In this document: piece after piece, positions 55,063 to 63,180 of the stretch | Layout: each line of letters opens with the position of its first letter | Numbering within the stretch: position 1 is the first letter of the stretch | NCBI RefSeq assembly: GCF_051027545.1 | Contig: NZ_CP194902.1 | Span: 4,526,001-4,590,000, forward strand | Origin: Methylocaldum sp002005105 | Lineage (GTDB): Bacteria; Pseudomonadota; Gammaproteobacteria; Methylococcales; Methylococcaceae | Direction: 5' to 3' | DNA length: 64,000 nt | The notes under the pieces: model-generated | Told to the model about the DNA's origin: nothing | Databases searched by the model: none | What the model saw: the letters and a program-made list of their open reading frames with translations, nothing else | Position numbers and translations under genes: made by a program

Positions 55063-56419
55063 GTTGTGTACGGGGGTGGGCTCAGGCGGCGACTTTCTCG
55101 ACGTCTTCCTGAACTCCATCCTTGAACACGACTCCCTCGATGACTTGGGCTAAACGGGGGATTCCATTCAGTTTCCGCCAGTGCCGCTCGGCGCTTTTCA
55201 CCAGCATGAACACCATCGCGAGGATACTTCCCCGTGACACGCAGCCTCGCGTTTTGGCGGTTCTGAACCGGACCGTGGCAAAGGTGGATTCGATCGGATT
55301 GGTGGTCCTTAGGTGAATCCAGTGCTCCGCCGGAAAAGCGTAGAACGCCAACAGCGCCTCCCGATCCTTTTCCAAGCACGCCACCGCCTTGGGATACTTG
55401 GACCGATACCCCGTCAGGAAACGATCAAACGCTTTCTCCGCCTCCTGCCGGGTCGCGGCCATCCAGATTTCGTGCAGCGCGGCTTTGGCTTTGGGTTGCT
55501 GACTCTTGGGCAGCTTATTCAGCACATTGGCCGTCTTGTGGACCCAACAGCGCTGGCCACGGGTGGTCCCGTACACTTGTGGTAAGGCTTTCCAAAAGCC
55601 GAGGGCGCCATCCCCGGTGGCCAGGTGCGGATTGACCGTGAGGCCCCGGGCCTTGAGATCCAACAGCACCTCGCGCCAGGACGCCTCGCTCTCCCGATAG
55701 CCATCGGCCAACGCCAGCAACTCCTTTCGGCCGTCCGCCGTAGCCCCAATCACCACCAGAATGCATTGGGCCGCATCCTCCAGCCTCACCCCGAAATGGA
55801 TGCCATCCACCCAAAGATACACATAGCGCCGGTTCGACAAATCCCGCCGCGACCAGCGTTGATGTTCGTCCTTCCACGTCTCTTTCAAACGGCTGATGGT
55901 GCTCGCCGATAGCCCCGGCGCATCCCGGCCCAGCAACGCCGTCAACGCTTCCTGAAAATCCCCGGTCGAGATCCCTTTCAGGTACAACCAGGGCAACAGG
56001 TCCTCAAGGCTCTTGGTCCGCCGAAGGTAGGGCGGCAGAATCGCCGAGGTAAACCGGATCGTCTTCGCCCGGTCCCGCACCCGCGGCACCGTGACCTCGA
56101 CGGCGCCGACGCCGGTTTGGATGGACCGCGTCGGCAGATGACCGTTCCGCACCACCCGCTGGCGGCCGTCCGCCGTCTTCTCGTCCTTGAACCGTTCCAG
56201 AAAGGCGGCCACCTCCGCTTCGATCGCCGCCGCCAGCATCCGCTGGGCGCCTTCCCGCAGCAGTTCCGTCAGGGCATCGGCAACCGGGGCGGGTGTCCCT
56301 GGATTCTTCAGCGGAATGACTTTATCTTCATGCATGGCGTATTCGCTCCTCTCAACAGGAATTGATGACCTCGAAGACCATCAAGAATACGCCGCCTACC
56401 TCAGCCCCTCATCCACAAC
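55063..56419 (-). mobile_element. IS256-family insertion sequence
   Basis: 1357-bp element with imperfect terminal inverted repeats beginning GTTGTG at 55063 and, inverted, CACAAC ending at 56419 (about 17 of 27 match). It contains one full transposase gene. I see no 8-bp target duplication (TAATGGTC on the left, CGAGCATA on the right at these assumed ends), suggesting recombination after insertion. It separates drmD from a truncated surface-protein gene. Confidence 0.75.
55082..56335 (-). CDS. IS256-family transposase
   Basis: 417-residue transposase of normal length. The Mutator-type DDE domain shows YLWVDGIHFGVRLED (first Asp), then the QRCWVHKTANVLNKLPKS segment with the second catalytic region, and the closing Glu region TTNPIESTFATVRFRTAKT. 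The gene looks intact. It reads on the same strand as drmD, and its stop codon is 21 bp before the drmD start, so readthrough or an outward promoter at the IS end could drive the defence operon. Confidence 0.93.
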   Translation of the reverse strand: MHEDKVIPLKNPGTPAPVADALTELLREGAQRMLAAAIEAEVAAFLERFKDEKTADGRQRVVRNGHLPTRSIQTGVGAVEVTVPRVRDRAKTIRFTSAILPPYLRRTKSLEDLLPWLYLKGISTGDFQEALTALLGRDAPGLSASTISRLKETWKDEHQRWSRRDLSNRRYVYLWVDGIHFGVRLEDAAQCILVVIGATADGRKELLALADGYRESEASWREVLLDLKARGLTVNPHLATGDGALGFWKALPQVYGTTRGQRCWVHKTANVLNKLPKSQQPKAKAALHEIWMAATRQEAEKAFDRFLTGYRSKYPKAVACLEKDREALLAFYAFPAEHWIHLRTTNPIESTFATVRFRTAKTRGCVSRGSILAMVFMLVKSAERHWRKLNGIPRLAQVIEGVVFKDGVQEDVEKVAA

Positions 56420-57965
56420 TTTCGAGCATAACTCGGCGGATGGCGCTTCGGTCGATTATTTGAGCTCGCCGAGCGATGCAAAGGGATGGCGCGCAGGCTT
56501 CTTCTGGCATATGAGAAATAGCCATGAACAATTGCTTGTATCGCAGAACACCGCAACGTGCACGGGCGACAAAGCCGGTGACGGGGAGGCCATCGGATAC
56601 GATAACAATCACAACACCTTTGCTTTCGATAGTGCGCGAACGGTTGCCGCAGCCTCACCGAATTCGGTCACCGTTCCGGGCGCATTGCAAACAGTTCAAG
56701 AGGGCAAAGACATTAGTAGCGTGCTAAGCAGCTATTACATTGGCCACTGGGTGCAGATCGCGCAAGGCCGAGGTCTCGGGCAGACGCGCAAGGTGGTCAG
56801 CTACAGCACCGATAGCGGCACCGGCAACGTCACCTTCACGGTTTCTCCCGCTTGGGATGTTACGCCAGACAGCTCCAGCCGCATCATTGTGGGGCGTGAG
56901 TACTGGCAGGTCTATACGGTCGATAATTTCATCGACCACCGTACACCGTTGTGCCAAAAGAGCAACGCCAATGCGCCGAGAGGAGGTGTGATCGGGTTGT
57001 GGGCGCATACGGCAGACTCCGCCGTCGAAGGCAATCGCCAATACGACACGGATGGTATCACGATGCAGCAACTCTATCGGGCAGACGCCCCGGTTGTGAT
57101 GCTCCACACTGGTGTTGAGATTCGCGGCAACGTCGTTGACCACGAGTACGATTGGAACTCTCCATGCAGCTTAGCGGGGTTCAAAGGGAACATCGGCGCG
57201 TCGCCCACGCCGGCATCACTCCCGCCCGTCATTAGCCACGGGTTGTCAGTTGCTCGAAACACGTTTACTGAGGTTGATGGCTTGCGGAGCGGGGCTTTGG
57301 AAATGTCGCTCGGGTGGTGGGGTGGTCCGTCGCCCGGGGGCTGGCGTTTGGTCAACAATGCGCTGATCCATCACAATGAAATTAACGACATCATCGGTCC
57401 CCCGCCAGCGGGAAGCTGTCAAAACATATCCCATCAAGGGCAAGTTAGGGCTGGTATCAACGTCTTCAACGCCGTGGCTTGGCGCTCGGTGCTCTACGGC
57501 AACACCTGCAACAACGTCACCAATCCGCTGATCGACAACGGTACCCAAACGGTACGTGTCTGCCCAGACGGCGCGACCGCAAACTCCTGCGAATGCGTAG
57601 GTCAACCGGCAGACTTAAGCGTTACGTCTACGGTCGACAAGAACAGCGTGGCTCCCGACGGCGAAGTGACCTACACCGTGACGGTCAGCAATACGGGTAC
57701 GACATCGGCGACGGATGTGTCGCTGAGCATGGACTTCACCCCGGGCGTGGAGATTACGGCGTACCAGGCCAACGGGGGGTGTTATGTGCAGGTCGGCACG
57801 TGTAACTTAGGCTCGATCGGTCCTGGGCAGAATGCCACGGTGACCTTAACGGGCCGAGGAGTCACGGTCGGTAATTCGCTGGGGACCTTTTCGGTCACCA
57901 CCAAGTCCGGCGACGACAACCTTGCGAATAACGGCAGCAAAGTCAGCGTGGAAGTCTTCCCGTAG
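56420..57965 (+). pseudogene. 5'-truncated surface protein with DUF11 domain
   Basis: About 515 codons of genuine coding sequence start at the IS256 end; upstream codons in the same frame belong to the IS. The first part looks like a right-handed beta-helix (repeated short strands with Asn and Gly, such as VEIRGNVVDHEYDW and HHNEINDIIG). The C-terminal 120 residues form a DUF11/CARDB-like Ig domain starting ADLSVTSTVDKNSVAPDGEV. No signal peptide remains, so the protein cannot be exported normally. It was probably a secreted adhesin-like or carbohydrate-binding protein cut by IS256. Confidence 0.7.
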
Positions 57966-58039
57966 CGCAGCCGGTACCGGCGATTCCGTGGGTGTTTAGC
58001 GGGCTGCTCGGCGGCGTGTAGGTGCTTATTGCATTGGTG

Positions 58040-58345
58040 TCAAGTCCCGTACCTTCGCGCCCCAGTTGCCGCCAGACCTTGCGCGTGCCGTAGACCTGGA
58101 AGTTCTCGTCGTACTACACCCGGCGGATGTCCCTCGAGAGCTCGATGGCGCGCTGCGCTCGCGGCGGCAACCGGGCCGGATTTGCCTGCCGCGCCTTGGG
58201 CTCGTAGTACACCGAAGGGGCGATCGGCAACTGAGCACAGATCGGCTCGACCCGAGCGTTCCTCTGGGTCACGCGCTGCCTGCCGCACCCATTTCCGCAG
58301 CGTCTCCGCAGCGCAGCCGGAACGTTCTTGCCGAGCGCCTTGAGT
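58040..58345 (-). pseudogene. IS3-family transposase OrfB fragment
   Basis: Minus-strand codons read ICAQLPIAPSVYYEPKARQA and RAIELSRDIRRV, then a TAG stop, then YDENFQVYGTRKVWRQLGRE, which is the N-terminal helix-turn-helix region of IS3-type OrfB. Both sides are missing. It is a relic within the island. Confidence 0.7.
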
Positions 58346-58420
58346 GAAAAGTACAAACGGACGGAGAAAGAGCTGGTATGACAGAGGTTATTTCCAGCCA
58401 AGACACTGACGCAAATTCCT

Positions 58421-58685
58421 GGTAGCCGGAAATACCGCCGTTATCATCGGCACGAGCCCCATGTGCAGGCGGCGATCAAGCAAGCGGTTCAACAAAGCCA
58501 GATCCCTAAACGGGCGAGCGCATACGTTTAGGCACAGCCTTGCCAGTCCTTGGCTGCAAGCCCATTACGATATTCGTACCATTCAAGAGTTGCTGGGGCA
58601 CAGCGATGTGAAAACAACTATGATTTGCCGCCATACAGTGCCCAGCTTGACGCTTAAGGAGGCGAAGAGTCTTTTGGACTTCTGA
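58421..58685 (+). pseudogene. Integron-type tyrosine integrase, C-terminal relic
   Basis: Two frames combine to give RYHRHEPHVQAAIKQAVQQS, then, after a +1 slip near 58530, HTFRHSLASPWLQAHYDIRT and IQELLGHSDVKTTMICRH. This matches the end of IntI-like integrases (HTFRHSFATHLL, then ELLGHSDV.TTMIYTHV). The catalytic Tyr of MIYTHV is replaced by Cys (MICRH). Frameshifted, 5'-deleted and missing its nucleophile, it is dead. Not related to the island integrase at 33884. Confidence 0.65.
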
Positions 58686-58779
58686 TAATCGATTGTCAGC
58701 GCACGGGTTAACTAATGGCGATGCTGATCCGGAACAGCCATTCGAGCGGATTGGTGAGTAGAGGCCAATGACCGCAAAG

Positions 58780-58927
58780 GCCGAAAAGCGGAAATTTCCA
58801 CCACCGGCCCTACCGGTCGTTCAGGTTACACAATGGACGTTGGAACATTCGTCGTCAAAGAACTGGTCTACGCCTACGCGATGTGGATCAGCCCGAATGA
58901 CCTTTCATCTAAAGGTCATTCGGGCTT
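58780..58927 (+). pseudogene. KilA-N domain phage protein relic
   Basis: One frame reads GRSGYTMDVGTFVVKELVYA and YAMWISP, matching the KilA-N motif (GGTF..KELVY.YAMWISP.F). The expected continuation FHLKVIRA appears in another frame, so a small indel broke the gene near 58900. The break coincides with a perfect 15-bp hairpin (58891-58925). KilA-N proteins are phage antirepressors. Confidence 0.55.
58891..58925. repeat. Perfect 15-bp hairpin
   Basis: GCCCGAATGACCTTT and its exact inverse around a 5-nt loop CATCT, just upstream of the terminase gene. No T-run follows. It may act as a transcript end or processing signal, or be the scar of the indel in the KilA-N relic. Confidence 0.6.
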
Positions 58928-58935
58928 AGGACTCA

Positions 58936-59598
58936 ATGGTCACCAAACCACACGCCGACCCGCTTCATCCAAGAAAGACGCCGGTCAAACGGCGAATGAA
59001 CGAGACAAGAATGAGCCGCACTAAAGATCCCGTTACCGGACTGACTCCCCAGCAGGAGCGTTTCGTTCAGGAGATTTTACAAAACCCTGAAATCAGCCAG
59101 TCCGAAGCCTATCGGCGCGCATATCCGCTAAGCCGGAAATGGGCTGAAAAGACGGTTTGGGAAAAGGCCTCTGTCCTGGCTGCCAATGACAAGGTAAAGG
59201 CAAGGTTGAGAGACCTGCGCCTGATGGCCCAGGAAGTCGCCGTGTTGGACGAGGCTCGCGTTTTGAGGGAAATCGCTCGGATCGGCCTCGCCGATCCTCG
59301 AAAGGCGTTTGATGCCATCGGCAACCTTCGTCCTGTCCATGAATGGCCCGACGATCTCGCCGCGGCGGTCGCGAGCGTCAAGGTCACCGGACAACCCGGG
59401 AAAGAGGGTGAACCGATCACGACCATCAAAGAGATCCGGTTTTGGGACAAGAACGCCGCTCTGGAGAAGCTCTGTCGGCACTTGGGACTCTACGAGAGAG
59501 ACAACCGGCAGAAAGCCGGGCTGTTCGATGGCGTGCCGCGGGAGACCTTGAAGATGATCGAGGCGAAATTACGCCAACTGACGAGTAGAGTGCACTGA
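58936..59598 (+). CDS. Phage terminase small subunit
   Basis: 220-residue protein resembling Terminase_2-type small subunits. LTPQQERFVQEILQNPEISQ and SEAYRRAYPLS form the N-terminal helix-turn-helix, then long central helices (KVKARLRDLRLMAQEVAVLD) and a C-terminal tail ending LYERDNRQKAG. Small subunits recognise viral DNA for packaging. No large subunit, portal or capsid genes follow, so this is an orphan cargo or remnant. AGGA stands before ATG 58936; ATG 58996 and 59011 are alternative starts closer to the conserved region. Confidence 0.8.
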   Translation: MVTKPHADPLHPRKTPVKRRMNETRMSRTKDPVTGLTPQQERFVQEILQNPEISQSEAYRRAYPLSRKWAEKTVWEKASVLAANDKVKARLRDLRLMAQEVAVLDEARVLREIARIGLADPRKAFDAIGNLRPVHEWPDDLAAAVASVKVTGQPGKEGEPITTIKEIRFWDKNAALEKLCRHLGLYERDNRQKAGLFDGVPRETLKMIEAKLRQLTSRVH

Positions 59599-60378
59599 AC
59601 TCGGTTTCCATTCGCCAATTAACAGTTTGGTTTGCACGGAAACTGTGTTTCGCGAGGCGACCTTAACAGCAATCTTAACGCCCGATTTCACACCGAAAGC
59701 GACATCATCGCGATCGGTGCTGGCGATAGTTTTCGCGGAAGGTTTCAGGGGAAAGGTTTCAGCGAAATCGGCCCTCGTGCGAAGCGCGACGGCTGGGTCA
59801 GAGAGCTCTCTGCGAAGATCGCCCAGAAGACCCAAGATCCAGTATGCAAAGAAGCGGTACGCAGCGAGGTACGCACGAAAAACCGCCGTCCCGAAACGCG
59901 AATTCATCGAAGGGAACGCGGGGAAATGCAGACCGGTAGCGTTCGCGCACATCGTCTGGAATCGTCTTGGAGGTCCAAAACCGAAGAGAACCCGCTGAAG
60001 CGAGCGCCACCGTAGTCTCTTAGGAAAGGCTGAACGCGTCCGGAAACGGAAACCCAGAGTCCCTAAGTACGATCATCTCAAGGTTGGCCTGACCGGTCGC
60101 TTTTAGTAGGCTCTTTTTCCCTTCCTATGGCGCGTTGGGGGTACCCTCGAGCTGGCGCTGTCGGCCATACATAGGTTTTTTGAAATTGTTTAATGGTAAT
60201 AGACAGCTGAGTTCCGGATGGTCGGCAATTGGATGAATGGGAATTATCGGTTCGTCTGGATTAGCCCCCTGTACCTATAAATGTTTTAAGCCGATGTACT
60301 GTGTGGTGGCCGACCTACACGATAATCCGCCCGACAACAGATGAATCTGTTTCGCAAAACTGGGTAGCATTCCGATTA
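59599..60378. other. Gene-free right flank of the island
   Basis: 780 bp without a gene I can support. Open frames on both strands (for example 59632-60015) have unusual composition and no recognisable motif. It probably contains decayed sequence. Confidence 0.4.
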
Positions 60379-60400
60379 GTTGGGATCAAAGTTGGGATCA
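60379..60400 (+). repeat. Direct-repeat arm site near attR
   Basis: Two GTTGGGATCA units separated by AA, identical to 33827-33848 and in the same orientation, 58 bp inside the right attachment site. Confidence 0.6.
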
Positions 60401-60433
60401 AAAAGCAAAAGGCCGGTTTGATACCGGCCTTTT
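60401..60433 (-). terminator. tRNA-Pro terminator supplied by the island
   Basis: Stem AAAAGGCCGGT / ACCGGCCTTTT followed on the minus strand by GCTTTTTG. It lies just after the CCA end of the intact tRNA, and replaces the original terminator left at 33607. Confidence 0.75.
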
Positions 60434-60456
60434 GTTCATCCAAGTCCCTGATTTCA

Positions 60457-60535
<79 letters not shown>

Positions 60536-60638
60536 TGAAGGCGACAATAATACCGCGTTTATGAATTCTAAGCAAAATCCGAGAATCGCCGATCGCGTAG
60601 TTGGTTTCAAACCGGCGGTGCGGCTTTATTCAATCCGC

Positions 60639-61601
60639 TCACCTTGCGGCATGATGGTTATCGGCGTGTTGATGGCGGCCGTAATGATTGATGTCACAGT
60701 ACAGGGAATCCGGATCGCATCCTTCGCACTCGAGCTGTAAGGTGCAATGACCGATGCCGTAATTGCTCCGGATCATCTCCTTGATTTCATGTTGTATTAA
60801 CGCGGCCTGGCTGATCAGAACGTCGTCGATGACGATATGCGCCGATAGAAAGCGAAAACTTTTCGAGATGCTCCAAACATGGAGATCATGAACGCCCTTT
60901 ACGCCTTCGACTTGAAGAAGATCGCGCACCATGGAGCTCATTTCGATATCGCGAGGCGTGCTTTCCAATAAAATGTCGACGGTCTCTCGCAAGATCACCC
61001 AAGCGTTCCAGAGGATGAGCAGACCGATCAGGACACTGGCCAAGGGATCGAGCCAATAAAAGCCGGTAAACCAGATTCCGATGCCGGCGAGGACCGCTCC
61101 GGCCGTCGAAAATACGTCTCCCAGCAAGTGAATAAAGGCGCTCCTGATGTTTAAATCGTGCTCGGCGCCGTGGCTGACCAACCATGCCGTTACGACATTG
61201 ACGACGAACGCCGCAGCGCCGACGGCGATCAAGATGTCGGCGGCAACGGGCGGCGGAGACACGAAACGTTCGTAGGCCTCATAAAATATTCCAGCCGAAA
61301 TCAGGGTCAGCGTCGTGGAATTAATGAGGGCGACAAGAATGCCGACACGATGATAACCAAAGGTTTTTCCGGCATGGGACGGCTGCTCGGCCAAATGAAG
61401 CGCATACCATGACAGCACCAATGCAAGAACATCCGTCAGGTTGTGTGCCGCATCGGTCAATAGCGCCAAGCTGTTCGCAATCAGCCCCGCCAGGACTTCA
61501 AAGATGACGAACGCGATGGTCAGAGCGGCCGAGAGTCCCAATCGGAATTTTGCACGCCCTCCGATCGTATCGACATGAACATGCGTGTGTCCGCCCGCCA
61601 C
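60639..61601 (-). CDS. czcD: Cation diffusion facilitator (CzcD/ZitB-like) metal exporter
   Basis: 320-residue inner-membrane exporter of the CDF family. Six helices include the metal-site segments ALLTDAAHNLTDVLALVLSW (helix II) and AFIHLLGDVFSTAGAVLAGI (helix V), both with the HxxxD pattern of Zn2+/Cd2+/Co2+ exporters. A His-rich N-terminus (GGHTHVHVD) and a His/Cys-rich C-terminal tail (CEGCDPDSLYCDINHYGRHQ) add metal ligands. It starts with GTG. It lies 8 bp downstream of mscL on the same strand, so the two may be co-transcribed. Confidence 0.92.
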   Translation of the reverse strand: MAGGHTHVHVDTIGGRAKFRLGLSAALTIAFVIFEVLAGLIANSLALLTDAAHNLTDVLALVLSWYALHLAEQPSHAGKTFGYHRVGILVALINSTTLTLISAGIFYEAYERFVSPPPVAADILIAVGAAAFVVNVVTAWLVSHGAEHDLNIRSAFIHLLGDVFSTAGAVLAGIGIWFTGFYWLDPLASVLIGLLILWNAWVILRETVDILLESTPRDIEMSSMVRDLLQVEGVKGVHDLHVWSISKSFRFLSAHIVIDDVLISQAALIQHEIKEMIRSNYGIGHCTLQLECEGCDPDSLYCDINHYGRHQHADNHHAAR

Positions 61602-61609
61602 GGCCTGAC

Positions 61610-62056
61610 CTATAACTTAAGCTCGGATGTGCATTGAGGGCAGCGTGTCGCCTTCAGTGCGACTGCCGACAGGCAATAGGGACACTCTTTTATAGCCGGA
61701 GCCGCAGACGGCGCTTCACGCCGCAATTTGTTGATGCTCCGGACCAGCAAGAAAATCGAGAAAGCCACGATCAAAAAACTGATTACCGAATTGAAGAAAA
61801 CGCCGTAATTGATGGTAACGGCTCCAGCCCGCTTGGCCTCAGCCAGAGACGCGTACGGGCCGGTTGTTGCACCATCCCTGAGTACGACGAAAAGATTCGA
61901 AAAATCGACATTCCCCAACAACAAACCAATTGGCGGCATGATGACGTCGTCCACCAACGATTTTACGATGGCACCGAAAGCAGCCCCGATAACGATGCCC
62001 ACCGCCATATCGACGGCATTGCCACGCATGGCGAATTCTTTGAATTCTTTTAACAT
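61610..62056 (-). CDS. mscL: Large-conductance mechanosensitive channel
   Basis: 148-residue inner-membrane channel that opens at high tension to release osmolytes. It has the usual opening EFKEFAMRGNAVDMAVGIVI (amphipathic helix and TM1), a periplasmic loop, and TM2 (VFFNSVISFLIVAFSIFLLV). Unlike most MscL proteins it ends with a zinc-ribbon-like tail CPYCLSAVALKATRCPQC after a short linker. AGGAAG precedes the ATG. Upstream neighbour of the CDF exporter. Confidence 0.94.
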   Translation of the reverse strand: MLKEFKEFAMRGNAVDMAVGIVIGAAFGAIVKSLVDDVIMPPIGLLLGNVDFSNLFVVLRDGATTGPYASLAEAKRAGAVTINYGVFFNSVISFLIVAFSIFLLVRSINKLRREAPSAAPAIKECPYCLSAVALKATRCPQCTSELKL

Positions 62057-62270
62057 CTGGTTATCTTCCTTATGGAACTGGTTACGTCTTGACGCAATCC
62101 TAAAATCACCCCGCCGATTGTCGCAAGTCGAATACGCATGTCACAATGCGTTCTACCGTTCCATTCTAACCTGAGTTAGACATCCATTATTTGCTTGCCG
62201 CATTTAGACGAGGACACGACAGCTTCGATTCGTCTATCGAGCGGTAAGCGAACACCTCCGGAATCTCCGT

Positions 62271-63092
62271 ATGCAATATCGAAAATTTTTCAATCTGGCC
62301 CTAGTAGCCAATCTCGTTTGGCTCTCTCCTTCCAATGCGGACAGCACTATCGAATTCAACGTGGAAGAAGGACAAAAGAGGTCTGTTCAACCGGTTGTCG
62401 TCAAAGATGGCCAAATTATGGTCAAAGGCGCCGGCGGCGATCGCAATCTGGACATTTTTTATCAGCGGGCAAATGAACAGCTGGTCTTGATCGACCACAA
62501 GAAGCAGCAGTTCACGCCGATAACCGAAGAAAAGATCGATCGGATTGCTCGTCAAACCCAGGATCTTCAACCGGTTCTTCAAGGTTTGGGCGATCAACTC
62601 AAGAAACTGTCACCGAAGCAACGAGCTAAATGGGAGGACATGCTGGGAGGGATCTCCATAGATCAGCTCGGTTCCGCCGAAAATCCGGCGAATGACTCGC
62701 GCCTCGTAAAGACGGGACGAGCCAAGCAAGTGGCCGGCATCAGCTGCGAACAGCTGGACGTACTGAAGGGGGCGACCAAGCTGGCAGAAGTATGCCTCGC
62801 GAATCCATCATCGATGCAGTTATCCACGGATGATTACGCAACGATTCGCTCGCTCCTCGCTTTCACTCAGCGAATAGCCGCAAAAGCACAAGGCTTCGCG
62901 AGCCAGTTCGGAATATCGCTACCGCCGATCGAACTCAGCGATTTGGCCGGCGTTCCGGTCGAAATGGTGGACTTTTCCGGCAAGCATCCCACCGTTATGG
63001 CTCTGAACCGGATAACCGACTCGATATCCCCCGACGATCGTCCGCAGGTGCCTTCCGGTTATCAGCCGCAAGAGCTTACGCTTTGGCGGTAG
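62271..63092 (+). CDS. Exported hypothetical protein, DUF4412-like
   Basis: 273-residue protein of unknown function with a signal peptide (residues 1-24, ending SNA). The mature part has an N-terminal beta region (STIEFNVEEG, MVKGAGGDRNLDIFYQRANE) followed by helices, and resembles DUF4412-type exported proteins. A cysteine pair (GISCEQLDV, AEVCLANP) could form a disulfide. No operon partner is evident. A divergent neighbour is mscL. Confidence 0.55.
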   Translation: MQYRKFFNLALVANLVWLSPSNADSTIEFNVEEGQKRSVQPVVVKDGQIMVKGAGGDRNLDIFYQRANEQLVLIDHKKQQFTPITEEKIDRIARQTQDLQPVLQGLGDQLKKLSPKQRAKWEDMLGGISIDQLGSAENPANDSRLVKTGRAKQVAGISCEQLDVLKGATKLAEVCLANPSSMQLSTDDYATIRSLLAFTQRIAAKAQGFASQFGISLPPIELSDLAGVPVEMVDFSGKHPTVMALNRITDSISPDDRPQVPSGYQPQELTLWR

Positions 63093-63180
63093 CCCATTCG
63101 CATTCCGACCGAACGATTCGGCTTTGACCACCGTGGTGGGAATCCGGGTTTGGAGCATTGACCCCGAACCCGGATACGCC

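Noticed and set aside
59569..60015. Overlapping open frames on both strands after the terminase gene
   Set aside because: No ribosome site, no motif and mutually overlapping frames; treated as non-coding.
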